This document shows, piece by piece, positions 9,372-18,318 of a stretch of 64,000 nt of DNA (within the stretch, counting starts at the first letter, position 1; the number at the start of each line of letters is the position of its first letter). The stretch lies in the NCBI RefSeq assembly GCF_900113705.1, contig NZ_FOQI01000001.1:186001-250000 (forward strand), read 5' to 3'. This DNA is from Collimonas sp. OK307 (GTDB lineage: Bacteria > Pseudomonadota > Gammaproteobacteria > Burkholderiales > Burkholderiaceae_D). The notes beneath the pieces were generated by a model. The model was not told the DNA's origin and made no database searches. It was given only the letters and a program-made list of their open reading frames with translations. Position numbers and translations under genes: made by a program.

Positions 9372-11360
9372 TCAGGGCTCGATCCGGCTGATGCGTGTTG
9401 CCCAATTGGTCAACGCCACGCGACTTCCGTTACAACTGAACTGCGCCGCAGGATCGGTGTATTGCGCCAGCGTGCAACCATGCGCAATGTATTCGTTCGC
9501 CAGCCAGATATCGTTACCGTCAACTGCTGCCGCGCCGTAATCGCCCCACCGGCTGCGCGGCGTCCCAAAGGCGTTATACGAGCCGAATTCGTCGTCGGGC
9601 CCGAGGCCGTTTGCAATGACCTTCACCAATTCACCTCGATGACCATTGTCGCGGCTGAAATGAATATAACCTGCACTCGGATAATGATCTGCTCCAACCA
9701 CCGTAAAGCCGATCACTCCTTTGCCGTTAGATAATGCAGCGATAGCCGGCCGCGTGACGCTGTTGCCGGCAATCGCCAGCTGGCCTTGCTTGACGACCGA
9801 TGCGCTGATGAGATTCGGTGAAACAGATGGATTCAACACGTAATAAGCAATCCCTGTCTGTTCTGCGCCGGCGACATTGACGACGGTATCGAGTGCGCCA
9901 TACAAACGGTTGCCGGTGAAAAACACCTGTTGCATACGTGAATCGTTTGGATCAATCGCGGTCAGAACTTCCGGAAGTGCGGGCTGGACTGCCGTTAAAT
10001 AATTCCAACATCCAACGCCGGCTGGCGTCACCATGCTGCGATCGTTCAGGCAATCTCTCAGAGGGGCGCTTCCCGGTTTCTGCGGAATCGCAGGCGGCAC
10101 GCCATAGGTATCTACATTGACGACGTTGTGCACGAGTGTCAGTGCAGGTGTGTTGCCATCCAGAGATCTGGTATTACCAACCGCCCACACCCGAAGGCGA
10201 TTATCGTTGCCGGAATTGCTAAATACCGCGACCGAACTCAAGAGATATTCGGTGCCGTGGTTGCTCCGCTCAAAATCGCCGGCCGGAGACACTGCCGGCC
10301 ATACGGTGAAACCCGGGTTGCCCTCTAGCAGATAATCAGCGGTGTCCAGCTGCACCACTTGAATCGAGGCGCTACCACTGATCAGTGCTTTTTTCGATAT
10401 CGCATAGATTTGCGCACTGTTGAATCCGCCGGAAAACGGGAATTCGTTGGTGGTCAGGTAGATACCGTGCGCGTCGGCGCCGATGTGCGGATAGTCGCCC
10501 AGGCATGGGCAGTTCGGGTGTTGCGGCGAGCCCTGCGTGCCGTCGTCCTGCACTGCGATCTTGTACACGGTCCAGCTACCGAGCGGATCTGCTGACGAGC
10601 TGACCGCAAGGTCAAGATGATTGGTGCCGGTTTGGGCGCCCGTGGCGGGATCGGTGTCCAGCGTCAAGACCAGATGGAACCAGCGTTTTACGTCTGGATC
10701 GAAATAACAGGCCGGGTCGGTTATTGAAGGGCCAAAAACGCGTGGATTGACCTGGCGGTTAATTGCTGGCGCATATCCATAAAATGCGTTGAGCGCAATA
10801 TCTCCGCTTAACGCAACGCCTTTACGGTTATAGACCTTCATGACGTCATTCAGCGATTCCATGACGTAGCCGTTCCCGGCACAGAGCCCCTGATCCGGCG
10901 GCTCTATCGAAAACTGGTTGCCGTTGCTTGCAAGTCGCTGGTTGCGCGAATTTTCGCCGTCGAAACTGAGTTGCACACGCCTGTCTGGCACATCTTTGCC
11001 CAACGCCTCGGCCCACTCACCCTTCCCCTGTGCCTTGGCGATACTGCGGTTTATCTTGAACTTCGCTACGCGCGCGAGCACGCCGGTGGTGCTTTGCGTT
11101 CCTTTTGTTCCCGCTGCGCCTGTCGTACCGGCTGTACCTGCTGCAGTGGGACCGTCTGCGAGATTAGGGACGTTCGAAAATGTCGGCGATGTTTCGGGTG
11201 ATGACAAGCCATCGACACCGACGGTAGTGGTTGGAATGTTGACTGTGCCGCTGCTGGGTATTTGTCTTGTGATGGTGGCGCCGAAAGCTGAACCAGTGGT
11301 AAAGCAGGTAAAGCTGAGAATTATTCCTAACAATTTTAATCTACTAAAATTCCGATTCAT
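9372..11360 (-). CDS. Large secreted protein with collagen-like stretch and propeller-like body
   Basis: A 662-residue protein with signal peptide (MNRNFSRLKLLGIILSF..., cleavage after SAFG or SAFGA). After a Thr/Pro/Ser-rich linker comes a short Gly-X-Y run, GTAGTTGAAGTKGTQ (five triplets), then a long body. The body has repeated short strands with Asp/Gly turns typical of sialidase-like or NHL-like beta-propellers (YPHIGADAHGIYLTT, FSRDNGHRGELV, RWGDYGAAAVDGNDIW). No catalytic residues are recognised. The start is the ATG with GGAG six bases upstream; a TTG four codons earlier is open but lacks a site. It is a single gene with no partner. It is probably an extracellular protein of unknown role; the family is not recognised. 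Confidence 0.7.
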   Translation of the reverse strand: MNRNFSRLKLLGIILSFTCFTTGSAFGATITRQIPSSGTVNIPTTTVGVDGLSSPETSPTFSNVPNLADGPTAAGTAGTTGAAGTKGTQSTTGVLARVAKFKINRSIAKAQGKGEWAEALGKDVPDRRVQLSFDGENSRNQRLASNGNQFSIEPPDQGLCAGNGYVMESLNDVMKVYNRKGVALSGDIALNAFYGYAPAINRQVNPRVFGPSITDPACYFDPDVKRWFHLVLTLDTDPATGAQTGTNHLDLAVSSSADPLGSWTVYKIAVQDDGTQGSPQHPNCPCLGDYPHIGADAHGIYLTTNEFPFSGGFNSAQIYAISKKALISGSASIQVVQLDTADYLLEGNPGFTVWPAVSPAGDFERSNHGTEYLLSSVAVFSNSGNDNRLRVWAVGNTRSLDGNTPALTLVHNVVNVDTYGVPPAIPQKPGSAPLRDCLNDRSMVTPAGVGCWNYLTAVQPALPEVLTAIDPNDSRMQQVFFTGNRLYGALDTVVNVAGAEQTGIAYYVLNPSVSPNLISASVVKQGQLAIAGNSVTRPAIAALSNGKGVIGFTVVGADHYPSAGYIHFSRDNGHRGELVKVIANGLGPDDEFGSYNAFGTPRSRWGDYGAAAVDGNDIWLANEYIAHGCTLAQYTDPAAQFSCNGSRVALTNWATRISRIEP

Positions 11361-11933
11361 TTTCTTCTCCAAAAATTGTCATTTTTGAGCCTCTTCAGGG
11401 TAAAGAAAAAACCTTACTTTGCAGACCGCAGTTCCTCAGCCAAAAGATGCTTTCATCACGAAAATTCTTGTGGCTACATTTCGCCGCGTTAAATCAAGAT
11501 CGACCAGGTCCGGAAGTATTTTCAAGTTGCTTGAACTCGACAATCAAACAGAATTAACAACAGGCAATATTTGCCGTGCGGAAAGTATATATATTTTATT
11601 CGCGGTGCGGGGTATATTTTTGCCATGTCAAAAAATAAAGAAATTAACTGGATGCGGCAGTGCGCTCGCATCGAAAACGGGGGTGCGCAGGCAGTAGCGC
11701 GTGCACGCAACCACCTGGCGATACAGGAAACGCTGGCCGTGCCGGGGCAGCGAAATCTGCGGGGAGATCGACAGGCCCAAGTTTCACGGCATGACGGTTG
11801 GCACATTTGAAAACGCGTACGTTGCAACCACGAGCGCATAGTGATGTGCGATTGTCGGAATTTACGTTACCGCAATTTCTGTACGCGTCTTTATTCGCAC
11901 GCTATTTTTGTAACGCCAGGCGCAGCCGCAGTC
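11361..11933. other. Long intergenic region between secreted-protein and proline dehydrogenase genes
   Basis: About 570 bases without a convincing gene. The left 280 bases are A+T-rich and should hold the leftward promoter of the secreted-protein gene; no clear -35/-10 pair stands out. Bases 11650-11840 are more G+C-rich and carry short open frames on both strands, none with a ribosome site or a recognisable protein. They may be a decayed gene remnant, but no family could be assigned. Confidence 0.5.
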
Positions 11934-12941
11934 TTATTCTTGCGGTGCCACGATGTCCACCAGCGCTTGATATAGCCGTACCGGTTCTTCCGCGATCCGA
12001 TTCAGAACGTACAGAAAATATTCTTCGCCATAAACGGCGTATTCACGCGTTGGAAAACCACGCTTATGCAACCCATTCAATTGCTCCGTGCCGAGACCGA
12101 TCAGCGATTCGAATTCGTAGTGGCGTTGCTCAAACAGGCCCTGTTGGACAATCAGATTCGTCAGGTCTTCTTGAATCGTGCGATCGTGCGTCGCAATCGA
12201 ACATTTGTGCTCGCTAGTGAGTAGTTTTACTGCGAAATGCCTGTAGCAAGCGGCCAGTTCGGGGCTGCTACGATCGTAGGCAATGTGCGCAGGCTCAAGA
12301 AACGCGCCCTTCACCAAACGAATGCGGCCTGGATAGGCCATCAGTTTTGGCAGATCCTCTGCACTGCGGTGCAACTTGGCGGGCACTGTGATGCCGACGT
12401 TCTCCAGTGCAGGATCTGCATGCAGGCGGGCATAGGTGCGATAGATATTATCGGCGCGATCGGATCCTTCCATCGAAATCATGACTTCGCAGCCGCTTGC
12501 GGCAGCGGCGCAGGCAATTTTTCTGGCATTGAGGAAACCGAGCTCGGGATCGATCACAGAACCGATGTGAGACAGATCGAGTGAAACCGAGCAATTCAGG
12601 GCGCCGTCCGCACTTCTGTCGCGAATGGCGCTAATCAATGCCAGAAAGACCTCCGTTTCCGCATTAGCCTTGCTCTCGTCGCGGCAACTTTCTCCCATAT
12701 ACTCTGCAGATGCAGCATGGCCACGGGCATTGATCTGACTTACGCGTTCCACCACATCTTGCGTTGTCTGCCCGGCGACATACCGCCGGGCGACGCGATG
12801 CATGAATGGCCGCAGCGCCGGATCGTTACAAAACCTGGCCTTGGCCTCTTCATTCAATGCCAACTCGCGCAGCACATCGGCAGCCTGGTCGACCAAGGCT
12901 CGCCACTCCGCAGGAAATGTCGGTTGATTATTGTTTGTCAT
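11934..12941 (-). CDS. Monofunctional proline dehydrogenase (PRODH domain)
   Basis: A 335-residue flavoenzyme that would oxidise proline to pyrroline-5-carboxylate and feed electrons to the quinone pool. The barrel strands carry the expected motifs: VKGAFLEPAHIAYD near residue 215, SIATHD near 252, YEFESLIGLG near 277 and the C-terminal segment after YGEEYFLYVLNRIAEEP. The length fits the stand-alone PRODH of Gram-positives and Deinococcus rather than the long PutA fusion usual in proteobacteria. No pyrroline-5-carboxylate dehydrogenase gene is adjacent. The start is uncertain: ATG 12941 is preferred, but a GTG at 12971 in the same frame is possible; neither has a strong ribosome site. The C-terminal ...YVLNRI..EPVRLYQ replaces the usual RR motif, so the substrate pocket may differ. 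Confidence 0.8.
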   Translation of the reverse strand: MTNNNQPTFPAEWRALVDQAADVLRELALNEEAKARFCNDPALRPFMHRVARRYVAGQTTQDVVERVSQINARGHAASAEYMGESCRDESKANAETEVFLALISAIRDRSADGALNCSVSLDLSHIGSVIDPELGFLNARKIACAAAASGCEVMISMEGSDRADNIYRTYARLHADPALENVGITVPAKLHRSAEDLPKLMAYPGRIRLVKGAFLEPAHIAYDRSSPELAACYRHFAVKLLTSEHKCSIATHDRTIQEDLTNLIVQQGLFEQRHYEFESLIGLGTEQLNGLHKRGFPTREYAVYGEEYFLYVLNRIAEEPVRLYQALVDIVAPQE

Positions 12942-12945
12942 AATA

Positions 12946-12969
12946 GATAGTTGAAGCGATAGTTGAAGC
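12946..12969. repeat. Tandem 12-bp duplication upstream of proline dehydrogenase
   Basis: GATAGTTGAAGC occurs twice head to tail directly before the ATG at 12941. It either forms part of the 5' leader or, if a GTG at 12971 is used, encodes a duplicated Leu-Gln-Leu-Ser. Confidence 0.8.
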
Positions 12970-13355
12970 ACTCGTCATGAAATTCCGCCTGAAACGGCGG
13001 GTCCTTGTTTCCAGGAATTCATTTTAGAGATTCGACGAGAGGCAGCAAAACCAGTAATTTTCCGTGCTTCTGCCAATTTTTCTCACATCGCCAAGGTTGC
13101 AGGCGGCGCTTGGCGCTCAGGTGCGCAATGGGAACCGGTGGGATCGGTAGTTATAATCATTCGGTAAAAATGCCATTTATGCCATTTGAATGATATATTT
13201 CCACATTGCAACTTATTGTTTGGGTGAGGAATAGCATAATTTGCGCCTATCTGCACTTATTCATCTCCGGTCAGACTTGAAACGACGCCATAAGTTATAT
13301 ACTAAACAACTTACATCTATCTCTTCACGCGGATACTCACCCTTAAACATTGCCA
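12970..13355. other. Intergenic region upstream of the orphan kinase
   Basis: About 385 bases between divergent genes. A short stem, CCGCC/GGCGG, lies near 12985-13001 and a direct repeat of ATGCCATT near 13170. The right third (13190-13320) is A+T-rich and likely carries the kinase promoter; TTATTG and TAATTT at about 13213-13242 are weak candidates. No gene is supported here. Confidence 0.4.
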
Positions 13356-14825
13356 ATGTACTCAATATTGCCAGCCTTAGTCGCATCCGTTTTTCTGGGT
13401 TACGGCTTGTACGTACTTTGTACACAAGGCTTTACCCGTATCGGCATCAGCTTTTCCGCGCTGTGCATGATTTCTGCGTTTTGGCAGGGTACCTGGGCTG
13501 TACTTTTCCAGGTTCACACGCCAGGCCTGGCGATGTTCCTGATCAAGTCCGGCTACCTCCTGATCCTGTTCTTGCCGACCAGCTTGTATCATTTCCTGAC
13601 AGAAGTCTCGGATCGCCCGAATGAACGCCATCTGGTGTATCTGTCGTATGGAATAGCCTCGATCCTGGCACTCTTTCTGATCGGCGGCGATCTCTTCGTT
13701 GCCGGTTACTATGAGTATTTTTGGGGATACTATCCAAAGGCAGGGCCGCTCCATCCGGTTCATGTGCTGCAAACCGTGGTGGTGGTCTGCCGCGGCCTCT
13801 ATATCACCCTTCTTCAGCAAAAAACCGCGCCGCCGAATAAACGCATCAGGCTACGCTTGTGCATCGCCGGCATACTTACTTATTTTTTTGCGGCCGTCGA
13901 TTATCTGTGTAACTACGGGTTCGAATTTTACCCGCCTGGCGTGTTGTTCATCGCTGTCAGCCTTGGCATCATCACGGTCGCGATTGTCAAATACGGCTTG
14001 TTCAATCCGATGGCAATTGCCGCCAGCGTCGCCCACGAGATGCGTACTCCGCTGCTCTCGATCCGCAATCAGGCGCAAGGAATCAACAAATATATCCCGA
14101 CACTTCTCCATAGCTACCAGCTGGCGGTTGCCAACAATCTTTGCCCTCCCACTTTGCCGCCGTTTGCCTTGAACTATCTTGCCACCATAGGCAAAACGCT
14201 TACCCACGAAGTAGATCGAACCAGTGCGGTACTGGACATGATGCTGGCCTCCATCAAAATGGATCAGATCGACAAAAGTTCATTTGCGCAGCACTACATG
14301 GGACATTGCCTGAACGAGGCGATTGAACGCTACACCTACGACCGCGAGGACCGGGAGCGTATCGTTGTCAGTGCTGTCGAGGATCAGGAATTCAGATTTT
14401 ACGGGTCGGACACGCTGCTGATACTGGTGCTGTTCAACTTGCTGAAAAATGCACTGTACGCGATCAAAGTAGCCGGCAAGGGTGAAATCCAGATATGGAC
14501 GGTGCGCGGACCGTCCATCAATCGCCTGTATTTCAGGGATACGGGGACCGGGATTACCGGCGACGCGCTACCGAATATCTTTGACGGTTTTTTTACGACC
14601 AAACAAAACGGCGGCACCGGTGTCGGGCTCACTTTTTGCCATCGGGTGATGGCATCTTTCGGTGGCCGCATACGCTGCGATTCCGTTGCAGGCCAATATA
14701 CGACATTTACCCTCGAATTTCCGATGGTGGAAAACGCTCCGGATGAAATAATTTCTCCAATTGTTTCAACACCACGGCGACAAACGGAGGAAAGCACAGT
14801 GCACTCTCCTCCGCATGTTCTCTAG
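13356..14825 (+). CDS. Membrane histidine kinase, CqsS/LqsS/PhcS-like (quorum-sensing type)
   Basis: A 489-residue kinase. The N-terminal 200 residues form about six to seven hydrophobic spans with short loops. This is the polytopic sensor layout of CqsS, LqsS, JqsS and PhcS, kinases that sense hydroxyketone or methyl-ester autoinducers. It lacks the extracytoplasmic loop of ordinary sensors. The H-box SVAHEMRTPLLSIR carries H227. The ATPase core has the N-box LFNLLKNALYAI, G1 RDTGTGITGDALPN, the F-box FDGFFTTK and G2 GGTGVGLTFCHRVM. There is no receiver domain, and no regulator or autoinducer synthase is adjacent, so it is an orphan. The start is ATG 13356 or a TTG two codons earlier; neither has a clear ribosome site. 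Autoinducer sensing is inferred from architecture only. Confidence 0.78.
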   Translation: MYSILPALVASVFLGYGLYVLCTQGFTRIGISFSALCMISAFWQGTWAVLFQVHTPGLAMFLIKSGYLLILFLPTSLYHFLTEVSDRPNERHLVYLSYGIASILALFLIGGDLFVAGYYEYFWGYYPKAGPLHPVHVLQTVVVVCRGLYITLLQQKTAPPNKRIRLRLCIAGILTYFFAAVDYLCNYGFEFYPPGVLFIAVSLGIITVAIVKYGLFNPMAIAASVAHEMRTPLLSIRNQAQGINKYIPTLLHSYQLAVANNLCPPTLPPFALNYLATIGKTLTHEVDRTSAVLDMMLASIKMDQIDKSSFAQHYMGHCLNEAIERYTYDREDRERIVVSAVEDQEFRFYGSDTLLILVLFNLLKNALYAIKVAGKGEIQIWTVRGPSINRLYFRDTGTGITGDALPNIFDGFFTTKQNGGTGVGLTFCHRVMASFGGRIRCDSVAGQYTTFTLEFPMVENAPDEIISPIVSTPRRQTEESTVHSPPHVL

Positions 14826-14876
14826 TTCAATTCAAGCTTTTTCCAAACCAGATGTTACCTCTTTCTTTCGCGCCCT

Positions 14877-15365
14877 TCATTGAACTTCATATTCCCGGAT
14901 TTTTTCAAGAATGTGATCAGGCAAGCGCGTGATTCTCTTTTCCTTGTTGGCGAAAACTATTTGCTGATGGCCCTTCGCAACCAGCTTGCCATCTACAAGA
15001 AATCGGAACAACAGTGAAAACGAACATTGCTTGATAGCGAAAGTATTGACCTCGCACGCGATCTTTTGGAATGCGAATGTCTCGCACACATACTCCTGTT
15101 GCGCCTCCTTGGTAATGAAAACCCCAAGCGACTGCAACATGTCTGCAGAAATACACTCGAAAAACCAACGTTCGCGGCAGATCCCTTGCCATTCGAAATG
15201 CCGGGCAAAATAGATATTGCCGGTAGCATTCGAGTCTTTCAGGTAAACATCGATCGAATGGTGGAAGGTTTTTGGCAGGCCGGGTCGCAAAATGATAAAC
15301 GGCAGCGGGGCAACTTCCGCTTTGTTTTTTTTGGCGACCGGATGCTGGGACAGGATAGCTGACAT
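14877..15365 (-). CDS. Acyl-CoA thioesterase, 4HBT hotdog family
   Basis: A 162-residue hotdog protein. The 4-hydroxybenzoyl-CoA thioesterase type signature is altered but readable: YLKDSNATGNIYFARHFEWQ, where the usual catalytic Asp of DxxGHV is represented by the DSNATGN segment, followed by GICRERWF. This form resembles thioesterases linked to polyketide and enediyne pathways (SgcE10-like) more than YbgC. GGAG lies eight bases before ATG 15365; an ATG seven codons upstream is less well placed. It converges with the orphan kinase with a 51-base gap. The substrate is unknown. Confidence 0.8.
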   Translation of the reverse strand: MSAILSQHPVAKKNKAEVAPLPFIILRPGLPKTFHHSIDVYLKDSNATGNIYFARHFEWQGICRERWFFECISADMLQSLGVFITKEAQQEYVCETFAFQKIACEVNTFAIKQCSFSLLFRFLVDGKLVAKGHQQIVFANKEKRITRLPDHILEKIREYEVQ

Positions 15366-15595
15366 GATGGAACTCCATAAGCACATAGAAAAAAGGCTGA
15401 ATGAACAGCCGCTATTGCCGCCTCGTCTCTTTCAAGTCCGAGGAAGCAGCTTATAGTGTTGATCAAGTTCTATTACTTACAAGTAACTAACTGCAAATAA
15501 CATCGGAAATTTCACCTTAAATGGCATCAACACGGCAGTGGCCGGTATGTCGCAATCGCCATTGTCATTGCCGCAAATCAGTTTATCTATTGCAG

Positions 15596-16132
15596 CTATT
15601 TGATACGTTGTTTCTCCAGCTTGCGCGCCAGCGTACGCCGGTGCATTCCCAGGCGCCGCGCGGTTTCGGAAATATTGAAACCGGTTTCCACCAGCACCTC
15701 GTGAATGCGCTCCCATTCGAGGGTCTTGATCGAGGTCGAACGATTGCTCAACTCAATCTCGCCAACCCCGGCTATATGGCCGAAAGCAGCCTCGATATCG
15801 TCGGTATTGGACGGCTTGGCCAGATATTGGCAAGCGCCTAGCTTGATGGCTTCTACTGCCGTGTTGATGCTAGCGAAGCCGGTCAGCACCACGATCAACA
15901 TGGCGGGGTCATGCTTATGCAGCATCTGGACGCACGCTAGCCCCGAGGTACTGTCGTTCAACTTGAGATCGACTACCGCATAGCCCGGCGAATGCTGGCG
16001 CAGCAGTGCGGCGGCCTCGCCCAGATTCGTCGCCAGCAACACCGTGTAGTCGCGGCGTTCGAATGAGCGGCCAAGCGTGCGGGCGAAGGTAGCGTCATCT
16101 TCAATGATCAACAGTAGACGATCAGTCGCCAT
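15596..16132 (-). CDS. regA: Redox response regulator RegA/PrrA/ActR
   Basis: A 178-residue regulator with receiver plus Fis-type helix-turn-helix. The receiver has E11-D12-D13, phosphoacceptor D55 in YAVVDLKL, T83 and K105 in LAKPSN. The C-terminal region (about 135-178) carries NISETARRLGMHRRTLARKL, the highly conserved RegA recognition helix. It adjusts transcription of respiratory and redox genes when phosphorylated by RegB. The start ATG lies inside the end of regB (11-base overlap) with GAGGAAA nine bases upstream, so the pair is translationally coupled. It is the last gene of the cyoABCD-surf1-regB-regA operon. The symbol follows the family name used in purple bacteria. Confidence 0.93.
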   Translation of the reverse strand: MATDRLLLIIEDDATFARTLGRSFERRDYTVLLATNLGEAAALLRQHSPGYAVVDLKLNDSTSGLACVQMLHKHDPAMLIVVLTGFASINTAVEAIKLGACQYLAKPSNTDDIEAAFGHIAGVGEIELSNRSTSIKTLEWERIHEVLVETGFNISETARRLGMHRRTLARKLEKQRIK

Positions 16133-17471
16133 GCGGTGTTTCCTCTTCAAGGCTTATCGCTGCCAGAGGCAGGGTAAGCTGGACCAGCGCCCCGCCCTGT
16201 TCCCGATTGCGGGCTGTCACGGTGCCGCCCAGTTTGCGGGCGACATTGACGACGAAAAACAGGCCCAGGCCACTGCCGGGACGCCCTTTGCTCGACTGAT
16301 AGGGTTTGCCTATCTGGGCCAGCATCGCGGGCGCAAAACCGGGGCCGGTGTCGGTCACCACCAGGGTCAGCGCATCGGCTTCCCGGGTCGCTTCCAGGCT
16401 TACCCATTGCGGCGATGCTTCTAGCGCATTGTCGAGTACGTTGCAGATCATCTGCTTGAGGGCGGAATCAAACGCCACCGGCATATCTTGCTCTATCCGG
16501 TTTTCATAGGCGAACGAAACAATCGGCCGGGTGGCGCACCACTCTTTCGCCAGGTCGTTCAAAAAAGTGCTGATGGTGGTCTTCACGGACGATTCGCCAC
16601 GCGCCTCGCCGGCCGACAGCAGGATGCCGCTGACGATACTCTTGCAGCGCTGCAACTGGGCCTGCATTTCACCGATCTCTTCCAGCAGTTCGCTATTCTT
16701 GCTGAATTCCGGCATGCGCCGCCAGTCGCCCAGGATTACCGACAAGGTAGCCAGCGGGGTACCAAGTTCGTGTGCAGCTCCCGAAGCCAGCAGCCCCATG
16801 CGCACGATGTGGTCTTCCTCCGCCGCACGCTGACGCAAATCGGCCAGTTGGGCATCCCCGGCCCGCAGGTTGCGGCCGATGCGGGTAATAAAGAACACCA
16901 GCAAAGACGCATTCAGCACAAAACAAATCAGCAAGCCCTCGACGTACAGGCTGGACAAGGCATTGCCGTGTTCGGGCGGCAGCGCCAAAGGGTCGGAAAA
17001 CAGCGACAAACCGGCCAGGCATGCGCTGGTGATGGCTACGATGATCCAGGTCGACCAGGTTTCCAGCAATACGGCGCTGAGAATCACTTGCAGCAGATAG
17101 AGGAAGGCGAAAGGATTACTGGTTCCTCCGCTCAAGGACAGCTGTGCGGTCAGGATGCCGACGTCGACCAGCAGCGCCAGGAACAATTCGCCGTTGCTAG
17201 CCACCCGCCGTTCATGCCAGCGCAGATGACTGGCGATATTGAACGCTACCAGGCAGGCCAGCACCTTCAGCATATCCGGCAGCGGCAGCTGAATGCCGAA
17301 ACCGAGGATGACGATGGCAATGGTCGTGACCTGTCCGACCACGGCGATCCAGCGCAACTGGATCAGCTGCAGCATATTCTTGTGACCGGCGCTATTTTCA
17401 ACGCCGGCCGCCACTGTCCAGCGATGTTTCAGATCTTCTGTATTTGCAAGAATATCAATTTTACTTGCCAT
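16122..17471 (-). CDS. regB: Redox sensor kinase RegB/PrrB
   Basis: A 449-residue membrane kinase with about six spans in residues 35-200. The quinone-responsive heptapeptide GGTSNPF is present at 115-121. The H-box LASGAAHELGTPLATLS carries H234, the RegB-type variant with Gly after Leu. C276 in LQRCKSIVSGIL sits where the redox-active cysteine of RegB is expected. The G2 region GSGLGLFFVVN is intact. It senses the quinone pool or oxygen state and phosphorylates RegA. The start overlaps the end of surf1 by 11 bases; longer in-frame extensions lie inside surf1 and are unlikely. Its place in the same transcript as the quinol oxidase suggests direct feedback between oxidase and sensor. Confidence 0.93.
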   Translation of the reverse strand: MASKIDILANTEDLKHRWTVAAGVENSAGHKNMLQLIQLRWIAVVGQVTTIAIVILGFGIQLPLPDMLKVLACLVAFNIASHLRWHERRVASNGELFLALLVDVGILTAQLSLSGGTSNPFAFLYLLQVILSAVLLETWSTWIIVAITSACLAGLSLFSDPLALPPEHGNALSSLYVEGLLICFVLNASLLVFFITRIGRNLRAGDAQLADLRQRAAEEDHIVRMGLLASGAAHELGTPLATLSVILGDWRRMPEFSKNSELLEEIGEMQAQLQRCKSIVSGILLSAGEARGESSVKTTISTFLNDLAKEWCATRPIVSFAYENRIEQDMPVAFDSALKQMICNVLDNALEASPQWVSLEATREADALTLVVTDTGPGFAPAMLAQIGKPYQSSKGRPGSGLGLFFVVNVARKLGGTVTARNREQGGALVQLTLPLAAISLEEETPHGD

Positions 17472-18318
17472 CTTCACTTTCACTGTCGATACCATCGGCA
17501 TTGGCGGCGCTGCGCCGCGAACGCCGCTCTTCGCGACCAATCCAAAAACAGGCGCCCGCCACCATCAAGGCAAGAGCATACCAAGTGAGAGCATAAACCA
17601 GATGATTATTGTGAAAGGCAATTACCGTTAAACCGCCGACTGGATACGCTTTCTCCTTAGAGCCGGCGGCGGCTTTAGTTGCGCCGGTTGCATCTGCATC
17701 AACGAAATAGGGTGCAGTCTCTACCGGCTTCAGGCCGCGCGTCGCTGCGATGGCTTGCACATCGCGCGAAAACCAGCGGTCAGCGGCAGGATCATTGTGG
17801 CGCAGGAAGCCACCGCCCGGTTCGCTCATGCGCAGCAGACCGGTAACTACCGCGACGTTGTTGCCCGTAGCGTCATGGGAATCGTTTTCCCTGGCGGGAA
17901 TGAAACCGCGATTGACCAGCACCACACTGCCGTCGGCGCTGCGGAGCGGCGTCAGCAGCCAGAAGCCGCTGCCAAGTTCGGTAACGGCCTGGACTCGCGC
18001 TGTGAGCGCATAAAGGAAAGTACCGGTGAGCCGGACACGCCGATATTCGTCGGCGTCGGCATTGATTTGCTGCCAGCGTTCGGGCCCGGGAGCGGCAACG
18101 GCTGGCGCATGTACTCTTTGGTCAACCCGCTCGATGAGATCGAGCTTCCATTGCAGGCGCTTAAGCTGCCAGGTACCTAACGCGACAAAACCGGCAAACG
18201 CCAGCCCGCCGCAGATGGCAAGCAACAGCAGCACGGTTCTGGAGCGGGAGCGGGACTGGGGCTCAACAGTTGCGGCGCCCTTGCCGTCCGTCACAGTGCC
18301 GTGCTGCGGCTGTTTCAT
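17461..18318 (-). CDS. SURF1-family oxidase assembly protein
   Basis: A 285-residue protein with one N-terminal span (about 28-50, LLLLAICGGLAFAGFVALG), the adjoining WQLKRLQWK, a periplasmic domain, and a C-terminal span (VYALTWYALALMVAGACFW) followed by a charged tail. VLVNRGFIP and the C-terminal HLVYALTWY are SURF1 hallmarks. SURF1 helps insert heme into heme-copper oxidases. The ATG overlaps the cyoD stop by four bases and the gene's end overlaps regB. In this position it most likely serves the bo3 oxidase. Confidence 0.9.
   Translation of the reverse strand: MKQPQHGTVTDGKGAATVEPQSRSRSRTVLLLLAICGGLAFAGFVALGTWQLKRLQWKLDLIERVDQRVHAPAVAAPGPERWQQINADADEYRRVRLTGTFLYALTARVQAVTELGSGFWLLTPLRSADGSVVLVNRGFIPARENDSHDATGNNVAVVTGLLRMSEPGGGFLRHNDPAADRWFSRDVQAIAATRGLKPVETAPYFVDADATGATKAAAGSKEKAYPVGGLTVIAFHNNHLVYALTWYALALMVAGACFWIGREERRSRRSAANADGIDSESEDGK

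Noticed and set aside
11522-11839. Overlapping short frames in the 11.4-11.9 kb gap
   Set aside because: Cys/Arg/Ser-rich translation on one strand, no ribosome site, no family recognised; left as noncoding or decayed.
16488-17588. A 366-residue open frame on the plus strand
   Set aside because: Antisense to regB and the end of surf1; Gln/His/Arg-rich with no recognisable domain.
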